From Leptodontidium sp. MPI-SDFR-AT-0119 (taxonomy: Eukaryota > Ascomycota > Leotiomycetes > Helotiales > Leptodontidiaceae): a DNA stretch of 64,000 nt. Within the stretch, counting starts at the first letter, position 1; each line of letters opens with the position of its first letter. Made by a program: the position numbers and the translations under genes. The notes under the pieces were generated by a model that did no database searches, was not told where the DNA came from, and saw nothing but the letters and a program-made list of their open reading frames with translations. Below, in pieces: positions 24,384 to 36,053 of the stretch. The DNA lies in NCBI GenBank assembly GCA_020726505.1, contig JAHLEZ010000012.1, positions 2,418,001 to 2,482,000 on the forward strand, given 5' to 3'.

Positions 24384-25456
24384 ATGGTATTATTTGGCCT
24401 GCGGAATTGGCTCATATCTCTCATTACGCCAAATCCATGTGGAACCAAACGCCAACCCGACTGCTGCGATTACGACTTGCCACCTTCGCGTCTAATTCAT
24501 GATCGTCTCCTGATAACACGACCTTCAACTCCGTGTTCAGGTTCAGCTCCAGAGCCACGCAACGCTGTCTCTTCCCTCGACCACCTTTCGGCGGCCATAA
24601 CCTCTGCCAAGACGCCCCTCCTCGAGCTTCTACCCCTTGAGATCCGCCAAAAGATTTGGACTCTTGTCGTAGGAGGTGAGACGCATCGTCTTGCCGAGCT
24701 GTGGGATCTTCGGAATGGCCTTCGCAGTGTTTGTACTGACCGCACGTGCGAGAAAGGATGCGCACGTGAAATGACCGAATGGATACTTGACAACAACAGA
24801 CCCCCTCGGCCTCCATTGTCAAGACATACGAGAAATCACCTACGTCTCTTGACATTATGTAGACAAGTGTAAGTCTCCTTGACCGTCTTGAAGCTCCGAT
24901 GCCTTTTGCGTTCAGATTACTGACACACTGATTCCACAGCTACACTGAAGCTATCGATATTATCTACTCATCAAACACTTTTGAGATCACTCACGCATCA
25001 TATATGGAATACCTCCCTCTGTGCATTCTGCCTCAACGTATGAACACCATACGCACTTTACGGCTAACCTGCGACTTCTCCGGCCTTCCTCCTATTAAAG
25101 CCAACATTTGGGAGGGCCAGCATCCTGGAATTTTGCATAAGCGCTACGAAAAATGGCAGAATATATGGCGCATCCTATCTGAGATGGCTGGCTTGCGTCG
25201 ACTTCATTTCAACTTGAATGTTAACTATTTGTGGGAGACGTTAGATCGAGAGAGTGCAGCGGAGTTGTTGGGACCGGTCAAACAAGTCACTCGGCCGGAT
25301 TTGTTTGTGTTGGCCCTGCCTATTCCAGCGATGTACGAGGGAAGATCTTCGGCGGCAAATGATGAATGGGAGGGCTCAGATCCGTGGGATGATTTGCCAA
25401 ACTGCAAGATTCGAAGAATTACCTCCAACGAGATGTGGGGAGAGAATTTCTTCTAA
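24384..25456 (+). CDS. DUF7730-like / F-box-like fungal protein
   Basis: join(24384..24868, 24940..25456), 333 residues. The 71-nt intron (GTAAGT...CCACAG) joins CRQV to YTEAIDIIYSSNTFEI. The domain begins with PLLELLPLEIRQKIWTLVVG, the F-box-like opening of this large ascomycete family. Next come a basic/Cys patch (CTDRTCEKGCAREM), RTLRLTCDFSGLPP, a W-rich segment and LRRLHFNLNV. The family is lineage-expanded in Helotiales and relatives and functionally uncharacterised; SCF-type ubiquitin ligase adaptor roles are inferred only from the F-box-like start. The start is the first ATG in frame before the domain. Appears intact. Confidence 0.78.
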
Positions 25457-26085
25457 TATATGTCCGCAACAATGCAACTTTACTTTCACGAATGCAAATT
25501 GTTCCTCGGTGATGACATTCGTTACTAAATGCAGTAGCACACACATCATCTTGTCTCTCTGCCTCTCTTTTGCTTTCAAATCGTTGGTATTCTAGTACGA
25601 TTCATGGAGATGTTGATTTTTGTTACAAATTCTTGTCAGGAAGCATCAATTCCTCAAAACTATAGCTAAAGACATCTAGTGTATATAGCCCCCAGGCTAT
25701 AGGCACCCATAGGCAGCAATGCACAATAGAGTCACCACATGACTCACCAGGTCACGTGGGGGTCAAAGTGTCCCTTGCTAACAATTTTAAGCGAACCACT
25801 AGTCACGTGCAAAAGGGCAGTTTGCAATGAGCGAGGTTTCCTTCCCGCGATAAACGAAGCAAGTTGGGCGAACAAACTTCACTCGTAACAAGGTCTTTTC
25901 CTCCGGCGAGCCTTCGGGGCCTTCGGGACCTTGCTTCGCGCAGTCTAGGTAAGGCTCACTTTTCACGATATTAAAAGCAACTTACACTCTAATTTATATG
26001 TAATTATCTTTCCGGCCCGTCACTTCGTTAATCTACGGCCCTCCGCAAGCTACGGGGTGGATTCCGGACCTCTGTGAGTATGGAT
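25457..26085. other. Intergenic / 3' flank of RIP-damaged gene
   Basis: AT-rich, with a ccttcggggccttcggg repeat near 25910. No gene supported. Confidence 0.4.
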
Positions 26086-27033
26086 TTATTTGCCTATATA
26101 ATCATCTACGTCTAAAGGCCTTCGCAAGACGTCTTTTGGAAATCGTATTGCCCCGTATCTCTTAATTTGAAGGTCTCCTTTAAGCTCTTGTTCTCCCGCA
26201 ATATGACTCCACATCCGTAAAACCTCCCGTAAACTCGTGTCTGATAATTGCTTTTGTATAGCTCTTGAATCCGTAAGCTGCTTTCTTCGCCAGGTATTCC
26301 GTAATTGGTTTGAGGGGGCCTTGCGTTTACAGCATATTATACACGTAAAATACTGTCTGAAAGAAGTCGGAGGACGGATTTGCGCGCAACTGGAGCAATA
26401 GCGAGCTTCGCCATAAGACTCGTCCGTGAGACTTACAGGCTCAGGCTCAGGCTCAGGCTCGACTTCAGATATAGGTTTAGATTCAAGCTCTCGTTGCGTC
26501 TCCCATAACTCCCCAGCCGTCTGCCAGCCCTCGAATCTCTCTTGCGGTTGTAAGACCTCGTCCGTAAAAACCGCGTTAAAAGAAACCTCGTCCGTAAAGA
26601 TATCAACGTCTTCTTCCCACTATCGACTCTATTCGAGCTCCCACTGAGTCTCTTCCTTCTGCCATTCTCTCTCGTCGTTATTGAGCTTCTCCCACTGTCG
26701 GTGTTCCTCTTCTTGCTTTTCACTGATTCTTTCTTGATCCGCAAGCTCCTCTGCTGTCCAGTTCCCTTGCTTTTGCCGTCGAATCGTAGCATTTCGCTCT
26801 CGCTGTACTCGGCGGTCGTGCCTCTCTTGGACGAATTCGCCTTTCTTCTCCCGGTACTGATCGCGTTTCCGGGTCTTACATACGCGGCACGTTGAGGCCC
26901 GATAACCGTCGTCTCGTAACAATTCCCTTCTGTGAGGCTGCGGGTGCGGGTTCTCGCTTGTACGCGAGGGATCTGGAACGGCACCGTCGCTTCGAGGAGG
27001 CGCTAATGCAATGGCAAGCGTGATCCACCTCAA
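26086..27033 (-). pseudogene. Cys-motif, Glu-rich TE-associated-like gene with two TAG codons
   Basis: A single minus frame runs 315 codons from 27033 to TAA at 26086. It is broken only by TAG at 26629-26631 and 26620-26622, where Trp (TGG) or Gln fits, consistent with RIP. It encodes a CRVCKTRKRDQYREKKGEF motif, a long charged helix (RISEKQEEEHRQWEKLNN), an EPEPEPEP microsatellite, then CSSCAQIRPP...CIICCKRK, a second paired-Cys cluster, and a basic C-terminus. Paired CxxC clusters suggest zinc binding. No ATG start is evident (upstream codons are TTG), so the 5' end is uncertain. Confidence 0.5.
26436..26460. repeat. AGGCTC hexanucleotide microsatellite
   Basis: Tandem aggctc units, coding for the alternating Glu-Pro run of the minus-strand pseudogene. 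Confidence 0.85.
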
Positions 27034-27939
27034 CGTTCAGAGAAAGTATTTTGAGTATCCAAAGAAATATAGAAAGGCACTTGCAAGGGAAGTCATCTCA
27101 TCCATGGGCCACCTCCGATGTCTGTCTTGCCTAAGTTGCAATCCACTTTTGAGTGTCACTGACTCACTGCTCGCTGTTTTGCACCTTCTCTCGGGAAAAC
27201 ATCTACTTCGAGGGCATTACGGATGCAAATTGAAACCGAATCCCTTCAAACCTCACGGGGATTGAAATTAATCTATGACTCGATCTAGGGTTCCACTGCA
27301 ACGCCAAAACTGGCACATATAGACGCGATGGGGCTGAAGTATTCTTCGCCAGTATCTTCGGCGTCGCCTTGACCCCTCGTGCGAGTCCTATTCGACAGGA
27401 AGTCACCTCATGGCTAATGTCAAATTACTACGCCGCAATGCGGTCTGGATAGAATCCTTGTGCGAGACTGTTGACAGCGATGACACATGGGTGCAAACAG
27501 TTTTGATCACCCTGGCAAAGGAATCGCATCCATATAGGGGTGTTTCTATCATAATCCACCGTTGAATCACTCGACTTTTATGCGAAGTGGGTCACCCTAG
27601 TGTTGCGTCTCACGGCGGCTAGGAAAATGATCGAGACTTCTGGAAGTGGGCATGCCTCCGATGCAGATTCGACTCTTTTTGGATTTTCGTAATTGCATGT
27701 TCAGCCCTGCCTGCATGGTACAGAGGGTCGTTCAGAACCTCTTCATCAACGCTAAGCTCATTGGTCTGCTTGGTAGCATACCATTATTGGTATATGCATC
27801 TGAATGATGTCGGGTTCCTACTTCAACTCTCTTCTGTCACTACGGCGTTGAAACTTGTGACAGCTCTTCACAAGTACTTTCATTTGGTTCTTTCTCGAGA
27901 TTTCAAAACCTACCTTTGTTTTCTATTTCTTCCGAAATT
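27034..27939. other. Intergenic with short coding-like stretch
   Basis: 27288-27452 on the plus strand reads 54 coherent codons (GFHCNAKTGTYRRDGAEVFF, ending in TAG), with nothing recognisable on either side. It may be a gene remnant; otherwise no gene is seen. Confidence 0.35.
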
Positions 27940-29337
27940 ATGCTGCCCACCATGGTGAAGTATATCCTCTACTTGGGAGCTATACATGCCCTTCTATGTG
28001 GCTTTTGTTCTGCTGCCAGTTGGATGGTCGATCCGGAATCTTGCAGTGTTAGTAAGTAATGGCAAGAGGGCAAATCAGAGTATTACCAAAGATCGCTAAC
28101 TACTGTCTAAGGCTCTGGAAAGTATGCATTTGTTGAAACTTCTATGAAAGCTGCTCTACAAATGGCCACGGCAGCAAACAACGCTCTCATAAGGAACCCT
28201 CGAGATCCTGCTGTTCAGGAAGCTCTGGATTTTCCGTTCAACAATGGCGACCAAACACTTGTTGACGAATTTGGACCTCGTAAGCAGCCGTTTCGTTGCT
28301 TATCAATCTGCAAATGAATTTACAAAGATATGCTGATGCCAGCCAATATACAGAAGTCTTTGGGCCAAGGGATGGTATCACCCGCCTATCGTCACAAGCC
28401 ACTTCAAGCGAAGCTTTAAATAAAGACCGTGTGGTAAGAGCTTCCGGGTAACTTTGTGATTGTAAGACGAGTACTGATCAAGGGCTCTGAATTCAGAAGA
28501 TCTACTGTGACCAGTCCAGGCTAGAGCGCAGAGTAAGCGATGGTAAAAGTTACTGGTTCGATAAAGGTATGTTCTACCAATACGATTACACATTCCGCTT
28601 GGTCTTGGCTAACTACGGGCCACAGATATACAACAACAGCTTCGAGACGAAGACTACAGCAGATGCTCCTTTTCGGCTACTTTCATGTTTGTCGCCACGG
28701 CAGTTTATCCAAAGAGACCCCTTCTCGAGCAACCATATATGCAGATCCAGATTTGCCCCTTTTTCCTCGCTTACGCTCTAACAACCCCGAACAAATGGAC
28801 TGTGCTTCTTACCGCAGACTATTGGAAGAAAATAGGCGTAGCGCTTGTGGAGAATTTGGCAGTTTTGATAAAGCACACTCCGATTGATGCATACTCACTA
28901 TTCGACAAAGTGCTTCTCCATGAAGTACGTCTGAAGCTCTATTACAAATCCTCCTTCTTCTACTTCATTTTTACTGACTGTATTAGTTGACGCACGCGAA
29001 TCGCAAATTTTCAACGTTGGATGTGACTTATGGTACTACTTCCTGTGCATCAAAAAATCTCGGAGACTGACAAGCTGTAGGATGGAAGAAATGTCGTGAT
29101 TTATCCACTGTACAAACCATGGCGTATGGCGAACCTAAATCAGGGTTTCCAAGTGGAGATCCCGCTGGACCGGAGCTTAATGCAGGTACGTTGGTGATTT
29201 TCCAATGCGGCTCTTGTAAGGCTGCTAACTTCGGACGAATCTCAGATTCCTGGGCACTGTATGGGAGCATCGCTTGGCAGATATCGAGTAATAAGATAAC
29301 GGGTATAAGGGCTGATGGATCGCTCATCTTGGTGTGA
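27940..29337 (+). CDS. Secreted HELTH-type metallopeptidase (M35-like)
   Basis: Eight exons: join(27940..28051, 28112..28279, 28354..28433, 28497..28566, 28626..28924, 28987..29032, 29081..29185, 29246..29337), 972 nt, 323 residues; all seven introns (48-74 nt) keep frame. A signal peptide is visible (LYLGAIHALLCGFCSA). The zinc motif HELTH (residues 242-246) is split by an intron after HE; TLDVTYGW follows, whose Asp fits the third zinc ligand of aspzincins such as deuterolysin and lysine-specific metalloendopeptidase. Upstream, QICPFFLAYAL and PIDAYSLFDKVLL match the family's lead-in. Role: extracellular protein degradation, possibly host-directed. The ATG at 27952 is an alternative start. 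Gene is intact and ends about 100 bp from the DUF3638 remnant, which converges on it. Confidence 0.83.
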
Positions 29338-31136
29338 GCCTCTTTTGCATGGAATTTTCGAAAGGCGAGGATAAGGTTGTTGGCATGGATCTTTTTCTGG
29401 TAATTTGGTAAAGCCGTGAAGGCCGTTACTATGAATGAAAATAGGGTGAGTGAACGGAACACTCGAGGGCAGCGATTGCAATTCCATACTGCACCAACGA
29501 CAGTTTCCACTCATCAGGAAGAGTAGGAAATTTATCATGGGCTAGTTAAGACAGGAGCGAAGTGGTAGATAGACGTGGTAGCATTTGCGTCGTCCGCGTC
29601 ACACCGAGAAGACTGACTTTGAGGTAGTCACGGATGGATTCGTGTATGTCTTTCATGTGTTTTCTTGCTTTTCTCAAGTGTCTTTTAAGAATAGATTTGA
29701 AATCATCTGAATATGCTAGTCTTAGAGTGCTGCCATTGCTCACGCTCAGTGCTTCGGAACTCTGGTGCAGGTCTGTAGCGTATTGTCGCTCATGTAATGT
29801 TGTGCACCGAGCCGTAACATAGTGAATGAGGTTTCTAAGCTTGTCATCGTCCGATGTACTTCGTTCATCGCGTACGGCCCACTCCTCAAAGCTCTGTCGT
29901 ACTGTCTGGGAATAGTGTGGAGTAGGTTAGGCCGTTAGATCGCTGAATTCCACGTATACTTTAGGTGCGACATAATCATTTACCGGTGGCGAGAAGGAAT
30001 ACCCCTGTATAGCTTGTACCTCAGGACGCAAACTGTTTAGGACAGCTTATAACTGTTCGATATGTGTTCGATATAGACTGTTTGTGTGCTATTTCTTGAA
30101 CTGGGGACGCACGTCTTATATTACTTACTTGACGTTAATATATGTGCTGTAATTCGTACTAGATGGGGTGCGAATGTCCGACGTGGAGCCTTGGGACACA
30201 AGATCATTTACGAACGTCCTTATACTCTCACCTCTTGCCGATGCATGTACCTTTCTTCGACGAGTATTAGTGACAGCCCAATGCTCACCAGGAAGGTTTG
30301 CTATGTGAGCTTCGGGACAGACGCGAAAGTCCTTTGCGTACTCATTAACTTTTTCGAGCAGGGTCTCTCTTTCTAGAGTGTACCCAGTCGCTAGCGGAAA
30401 TTGCAAATAGGGTAGGGGGTGGATTATGTAGAGATCTGGGACGGTTGCGAAGGCCAAGAGTGTCTATACAAGCTCTTGCCTCGCCCCTCGTGAGTATAAC
30501 AAAGTCGATAAGAGTATTATAATGTGATACTTATCTCTTTCGAGACTAGCTTAGGAGAGAAACTCTTGGAGCGAGCACCAGTGCCTCTGGAAGATCTCGG
30601 AAGGCTCCCTCAGCTATCTAATATTAAAGTCGAGGGGCAGGTGATTCCCTTGGCCGGGACTAGTGATGGATTCAGCCCAGGATTCGATCCCGGCGAGGAG
30701 CCCTGGACAGACTTGTAATCCCTGCGACTATCGGTCTACGAGTCGAGTGGTTTGACATGTCCGAAGCTCTCACTCCTCGTCGATAACCTAGTCTCTGGCT
30801 GCATAAATTATATCGTGCTCTGTCGTGAACGTGCCTACGCCAAAGTCGTACACCTAGGTCCACGAGCTCCCAATGGCTGCCTTCTCTAATAGGAATAGTT
30901 TGCCACGGTTAATAATAGGAATTTGTATAGGCTGCTCTTTAAACATCTACAAGGACGTTGCATGCCGAAAGATAGATGCTACAATCTAGAAGAATGCTGA
31001 GTGTTGTGAAAGCGAAGGCAGAGCGTTCTATTTCACCTACTGCATCACCTCTAGATGCTTGGGATAGAATTGACGCCGTGGAGTTAAGCGCGCAATGCTT
31101 TCGAGCAGGTTGACATCTCTAGGACTGAGGGCGGTA

Positions 31137-32978
31137 AGTCCCCCCCCCCCCCCCCCCCCCCCCCCCTTTCCGGCCACCCCTGGTTTCCGGCCACCTCGCT
31201 TAACTCACCCGCCATTTACACCCTCCCACTTTAATAATTAATAACTTCTTTATTCTTTAATTAATTCTTCTAAAATTCAGAATTTGCATTCTTGTCATAA
31301 TGAAGCCTTAATACATCGAGTACGATATTAGCTGTGTACTTAGAGAGGTAGAGAATAGAAAGTCCTTACGGAAGGCTGCCCTAGAGTAGGGAGTTCTTAG
31401 GTTTACCCTGTAAGGCCGATAATCTACTTCTGAATCGCACTAGGAAGGCGCTAGTTATCTTTAAAGGCTTCCTATAGTAATTGAAGATCGATTAGCTGAA
31501 TGGGTTCTTAATTAGGAGGCCCTTAGTCGTGGCCTTACTCATGCGCAGATTAAGGTTTTTAGAGAACGACTCCTGGCTCTTTAAGGGGACTATTTACCAC
31601 TCGGAAAGAAGTGGATATACCGGTTTTTGGCACGCCACCCTATTCTTAAGACTAAAAGGCAACTTAACGTCGATTCAATACGTGTGAATTGCGTTACAAC
31701 TGAGGTTATTTAATTATAGTTTTAAAAACTAGAGGTCCTAGCAATTAAGGCAATTCTAGCTACGCAACGATGGAATATAAACGAAGCTGGCATTATAGAA
31801 GGTTATAGAGCCAATAGATATATTATAGGGCATACTAAACGAGCAAGAGTTCAAGGGAAATAGCCTAGTTCACGTGCCTAGACCTCGTTGATCGAGTGTG
31901 TGTTAATTATAAGAGCGTCAATTGAATCTCTTGTAATTTATAAGGGCAAAACCGTTTAACAATAATAGTTTCTAGCTCAATTAGACTTATTTAAGTCTTG
32001 GCACTTTACTATAACAAAGAATAAGTAAACAACTAATGCTACTACTCTTGAATAGCTTAAGAAGATATTTATTTCGCAAACTAAACCACGTGATTATTCA
32101 GCTTGATTACTTATTCTAGATGGCTATAGTAGTCATGAGACTACTGAATTCTTATAGAGGTACTGTGAGCACAATATATACCTTTTATTTTTACCTGTAT
32201 ATATGTCACACGTCTTACAACCTTTGGATTTGTCGATTTTCTCTCTACTAAAGGCTGCCTACTAAAAAGAGTTATATAAATTGAGTTCTTTAATCGATTT
32301 AACACTAATTAGAAAGCGCAACTTTCTTTTATACTATTAGAAGGCACACAAAGCTAGTATTACACTTAGTAATATTAAGGCTAGTTAGAAAGCTAGTGAG
32401 TTATGGCTAGTCTTTACTATTAAGCCTCTAATAAGTCGATTATTACTAGAGAATAGTAATAAACTAATCAAACCGACTTCTTAAGAGATACTTACCTTAC
32501 TTTTAGAGCCTCCAAAAACACCTTTACCCTTCTTTACTCTAAAAGGCCGAAAAGATCTTTACTTAAGATTACGCACTTTGGCGAATTTATTATATAACCA
32601 CCTTTTAACTCAACGTGTACTCTTTAAGAAGATTACTAAGGGGTTTAACTAGAAGGATTTTGATTTAGGGTAGGCTAATATACGGATTTAAGAGCTAGAG
32701 GCTAAATTAAAGTAGTTAAAGCTAAGGAAACGTAAGAAGGTTTAGACAAGTCTAAATTCTAAGTTTATTATAACACGTGCTATTTGGGAGGCTCAAATTA
32801 TAGCTAGAGATCGTGAAATTGAAGCTATAAAATTAGAATTAGAAGGAGATTTAGATTCTACGAAGTCAGTTATAGAAGTTAATATAGCGTAGAGTTATTA
32901 AGTAAAAAATGAAAGGTACTAAAATTAAGCGAGGTGGCCGGAAACCAGGGGTGGCCGGAAAGGGGGGGGGGGGGGACT
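31137..32978 (+). mobile_element. Fot1/pogo (Tc1-mariner) DNA transposon, copy 1
   Basis: 1842 bp flanked by TA (31135-31136 and 32979-32980). Terminal inverted repeats begin AGTC, a C-run, then tttccggccacccctgg and tttccggccacctcgc, mirrored at the right end, so the ggccacc module occurs twice in each TIR. Excising the element plus one TA restores the host frame (ATTSF + TALSPRD of the DUF3638 remnant), which fixes the boundaries. The left C-run is 27 bases and the right G-run 14, perhaps slippage or an assembly effect. Confidence 0.9.
31300..32922 (+). pseudogene. Pogo/Fot1 transposase, RIP-inactivated (copy 1)
   Basis: A single frame of 540 codons runs from ATG 31300 to TAA 32920-32922, the usual size of Fot1-type transposases. 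It contains the DDE block LILDGYSSHETTEF and the downstream MSHVLQPLDLSIFSLLKAAY signature. The CENP-B-like DNA-binding region (GKKWIYRFLARHP) lies near 31605-31640. Many internal TAG/TAA codons replace Gln, with frame fully preserved, so inactivation is by point mutation rather than indels. Activity: cut-and-paste transposition at TA; dead here. Confidence 0.85.
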
Positions 32979-33554
32979 TAAATGATGTAGTTGCAGCTAC
33001 ATTAAGTCTATACAGGGCCTCTTCTGTGCTAGTCCTCCCTGTAAGCTTGTCGACGAGGCAATGCGATGTCGTAGCGTGTAAGTACAATCTGAAGAGTCGG
33101 CTATGGAGGATTCTATTGTCTGTGAGTTACCCGAGCTTGTTATTAACCTGATACGAGTGATATTCAATGTGCTTTACTGTTGTCTTAATAACTGTGACTT
33201 TGACATAGTGATATTTCGGCCTGAAAGAGACGTTGCCGTAGGGAATGATTACACACTGTAATAGTCCTGTAATATCGCGCAGGACAAGCTTATTAAGTAG
33301 GCCAGTGAATGTACCCAGTGACTGACAGTTATCTAATACTATTCCCCGGAACTGCTTTGACTCGAGAGCGCTGTTTGTATCTTTTAGGAAGAAATCGAGC
33401 TTCATGCGTAGTAGTCGTATCTCGAGCACATCCGTCCGACAGTCGAGGATGACTTGAATGTCGGCTACCTCTTCGATCAGGCTTAAGATAAGTCCCCCCC
33501 CTTTCCGGCCACCTCGCTTAACTCACCGCCATTTACGCCCTCCTACTTTAATAA

Positions 33555-36053
33555 GGGTACAGCTAAATCGACACACAGGAATAGCTAAATCGACATACGC
33601 TAAGCAAGCGAGCCGAAAATGAAGAGTGCATTTATCACCACTAAAATTTGTATGAATAACTATGTACAGTGCATAATTAGTATTTATACTAACGCATCTA
33701 AATCATCTAATTCAAAGTCCGCGTCCTGGGTGTAAACCTCAACTCCTCCAATTACCTCTCGTTGCATAAGATTAGCAGCAATTGTAGTAGCATCTTCAAT
33801 ACTATCTGACTGATATACTGATGAAATGCCTTGTATATATGCTCTCTCTCGGCGAGTGCTAGGCTTATACAAATCCCTATGCTCAAGCTCAAGTCTTTGT
33901 ATAGCCAATGTAGTCGATGATACGCCAATCTGTACTGGAAAAGTTTGCCTAAGTGATGTAGGGGCAGAGCTAGAGGGTAGTTTAAAGAATGAAGGGTCCC
34001 GGCGAGTACTTGAAGGTGCCACCTTACCACTAAGCGCACCCTTAGGCCTACCTTTACCTTTGACCTTTAAGGGGTTCAAGAGCGGAAGAGTTTGAAGTGT
34101 AGCTGAAGGCCTTATGGGAGCATCAACCTCAGGCCTGTTGTAGTACTAATACGGATGAATATCACTCAAAAGAACTACTCCACACTCTTGCTTTCTCTTC
34201 CAAAGAGTGTGAAAACAAGGGAGACTAAAGGCTTGCTGTATACTACAGGTACAGCTCGAGTCAGGAGGCCCTTGGGCAGGTAGCTTGCTGAGCTCTTGGG
34301 TGATCTTGGTGAGAGCCCGGCTATGGACAGACTGAAGGACAGCAGCAAAAATAGGGATATTTGTACTGTGTCTTGGTCGTAATTGTTGCTGGGCAACAGC
34401 TGTGCGAATGCCGGTATGCTGAGCGGTCCAAAAGAGTTGCATTTTGAGGAACACACCCCTAAGGTCTGCATGCCCACGCTGTAAATACAGCTTAAGGATA
34501 GCATGGCTTCCTTTAATTGGACTAGTAACAGTGACCCCGAAGTGATATGATTGGTCAACCTAATAGGCTACAAGCTTCTCTTTCCATAGGAGCTAGGTGC
34601 CTTCATAGTAACTTATTGCTTGTAATGGAAACCGGAGCCTCATCTCTTTTAGTTGATCATTATATGCCTGCTCAGTTGTACTAGCTAATAGTATATTCCA
34701 GGAGCTAAGGAATGCTTGAAACTTAGGATGGCGTGTCTACTTTCCGTCGTCTCCTTTGACTAGATTAGGGAAGAACTTCTTCGTCTTTACTAAGACGTTC
34801 ATGTTAACATGCCAACGGCAAAGGATATGCCGAGAAGCAGGGAACTGTGTATCCAAACACTTTATAAGAGCTAATTCTCTATCTGTTACAATAGAAAGTG
34901 GCTCTGTAATGTTGTGCTCAATCATCAGAGACCGCAGTTGAGTGGTAGCCCAAAGGTAGTCTGCCTGCGTCTCCCCAGAAAGAAATGCCAACCCTAGCTG
35001 TACCACCATATTATTTCCTGTAATTCCATATATATTTAGTAAAGGCATGTTGAATCTGTTTGTTTTGTATGTACAATCGAGTAGTAAAACATCGGAATGC
35101 TGCTTCCACAGCTCGAGGGAGGTAGGGTGGATGAAAAAGAGTCGTTGTAAAGCATCGGTATGAGGGTAGTACTGAGGGTGAAAATCGTTAGCTTGTAATT
35201 CCTATAAGATTTGTTAGTAACAAGTAGACAGGAATTATTAGGGATAGTACCTCCATAAGCCATTGAATAGGGGTCTTCCCTCCTAACTGTTTTGTACGCT
35301 CTTTTGTCATAAGATTTGAGATATCTTTAGAGGTTAACGTAACACTTGAGTCTTCCTCTCGTAGGGTTGACAGAATCTGAGCGTTTGGGAGACTAGCCTT
35401 AGCTAAGGTATTAATTGAAGCACGAATCTCTGCAGGAGTAGAAGCAATTCTGTGTGCTGGATGGGCTGTAGAATCTGCAGACGCCGCATGATTATGTGTT
35501 GCCTCTAGGACCTTTACTTCCTACTGCCTTGAAACCTTGTCTTGTATAAGAGCAACCTTTATTGGACAATCGCACTTCTTTGAACTAGTATTTTGGCGTC
35601 TCTTAGAAGAGTGAACATTCTTTTGCTTCCCTCTTGCGTCGTATTTACCTGCGCGATCGCAGACAAATAATGTACGGAATGGCCTTGAATCCCGTTGCTG
35701 AAGAGCATAGCTATTAGCTTTCGCATGCGCCTGGAATGTAGTAAAAGCAGTAGCAACGTCGCTGTAAATTGCTGTAGGAGGCGCGGGGCCACAAGGTCGA
35801 GTAATAGAAGAGGCCATAGTAGTTACAGGTCAAGGGGTGCTGTTAAAATCGTGAAGTGTTGTCTGAATAGCTTTAATTTTCAATTCTAGGGGCTGATTAC
35901 ATAATTATGAATTTTATGATATATACAAGGGGCCCTTGCCACGTAGTACAAATTAGTATGGCATGGCGAGGTTGATAAATGACACCCGCCAAGTCAATAC
36001 ATTTTTAGCGTATGTCGATTTAGCTATTCCTGTGTGTCGATTTAGCTGTACCC
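33555..36053 (-). mobile_element. Mutator-like (MULE) element, FAR1/Hop type
   Basis: 2499 bp with perfect 49-bp terminal inverted repeats starting GGGTACAGCTAAATCGACAC. Each TIR contains two direct copies of agctaaatcgaca, likely transposase-binding sites. It is flanked by the 8-bp duplication TTTAATAA (33547-33554 and 36054-36061), and copy 1 of pogo has this site once. Internal coding is a MULE transposase. The TIRs are identical, suggesting a young insertion into an older pogo copy. Confidence 0.92.
33684..35817 (-). pseudogene. MULE transposase with five TAG codons
   Basis: Model complement(join(33684..35201, 35251..35817)), 695 codons, with a 49-nt phase-0 intron. It has an N-terminal FAR1-type DNA-binding region (FTTFQAHAKANSYALQQRDS, KKCDCPIKVAL), then the MULE catalytic core (LLLDCTYKTNRFNMPLLNIY, LSIVTDRELALIKCLDTQFP, LCRWHVNMNVL). 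A SWIM-like zinc finger follows (CTCSIQQAFSLPCFH) and a basic AT-hook-like GKGRPKG. Stops at 35521, 34737, 34593, 34560 and 34146 are all TAG at Gln or Trp positions. No indels, so it was damaged lightly and only by transitions. Confidence 0.87.

Larger units (their letters stand above)
29440..33488 (-). pseudogene. Remnant of giant DUF3638-type gene, split by a pogo element
   Basis: The minus strand reads, in order: LSLIEEVADIQVILDCRTDV, FRGIVLDNCQSLGTFTGLL, LYLHATTSHCLVDKLTGRTS, then (after the pogo insertion) LSPRDVNLLESIARLTPRRQ, FYPKHLEVMQ, TTEHDIIYAARD, LLAFATVPDLYIIHPLPYL, HIEQLQ-type helices, DDFKSILKRHLRKARKHMKD, LPRLSTTSLLS and DKFPTLPDEWKLSLVQYG. This order and the TTSH-LTGRT-TEEAL and TPRR-YPKHL signatures match fungal multi-kilobase DUF3638/DUF3645 proteins, described as ubiquitin-hydrolase-like with P-loop regions. 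Many TAA/TAG codons sit at Gln or Trp positions. Both ends are missing: right at pogo copy 2, left near 29440. The actual catalytic parts are not in the window. Confidence 0.7.

Noticed and set aside
24424..24855. 143-codon minus-strand frame
   Set aside because: Antisense of the DUF7730 gene; no domain, and the plus strand has clear family motifs.
25890..25935. ccttcgggg repeats as a possible RNA gene or terminator
   Set aside because: No stable long stem or known motif; treated as low-complexity sequence.
30660..30720. Possible tRNA-like gattcgatccc loop
   Set aside because: No acceptor stem or other arms could be formed; the stretch lies in the DUF3638 remnant.
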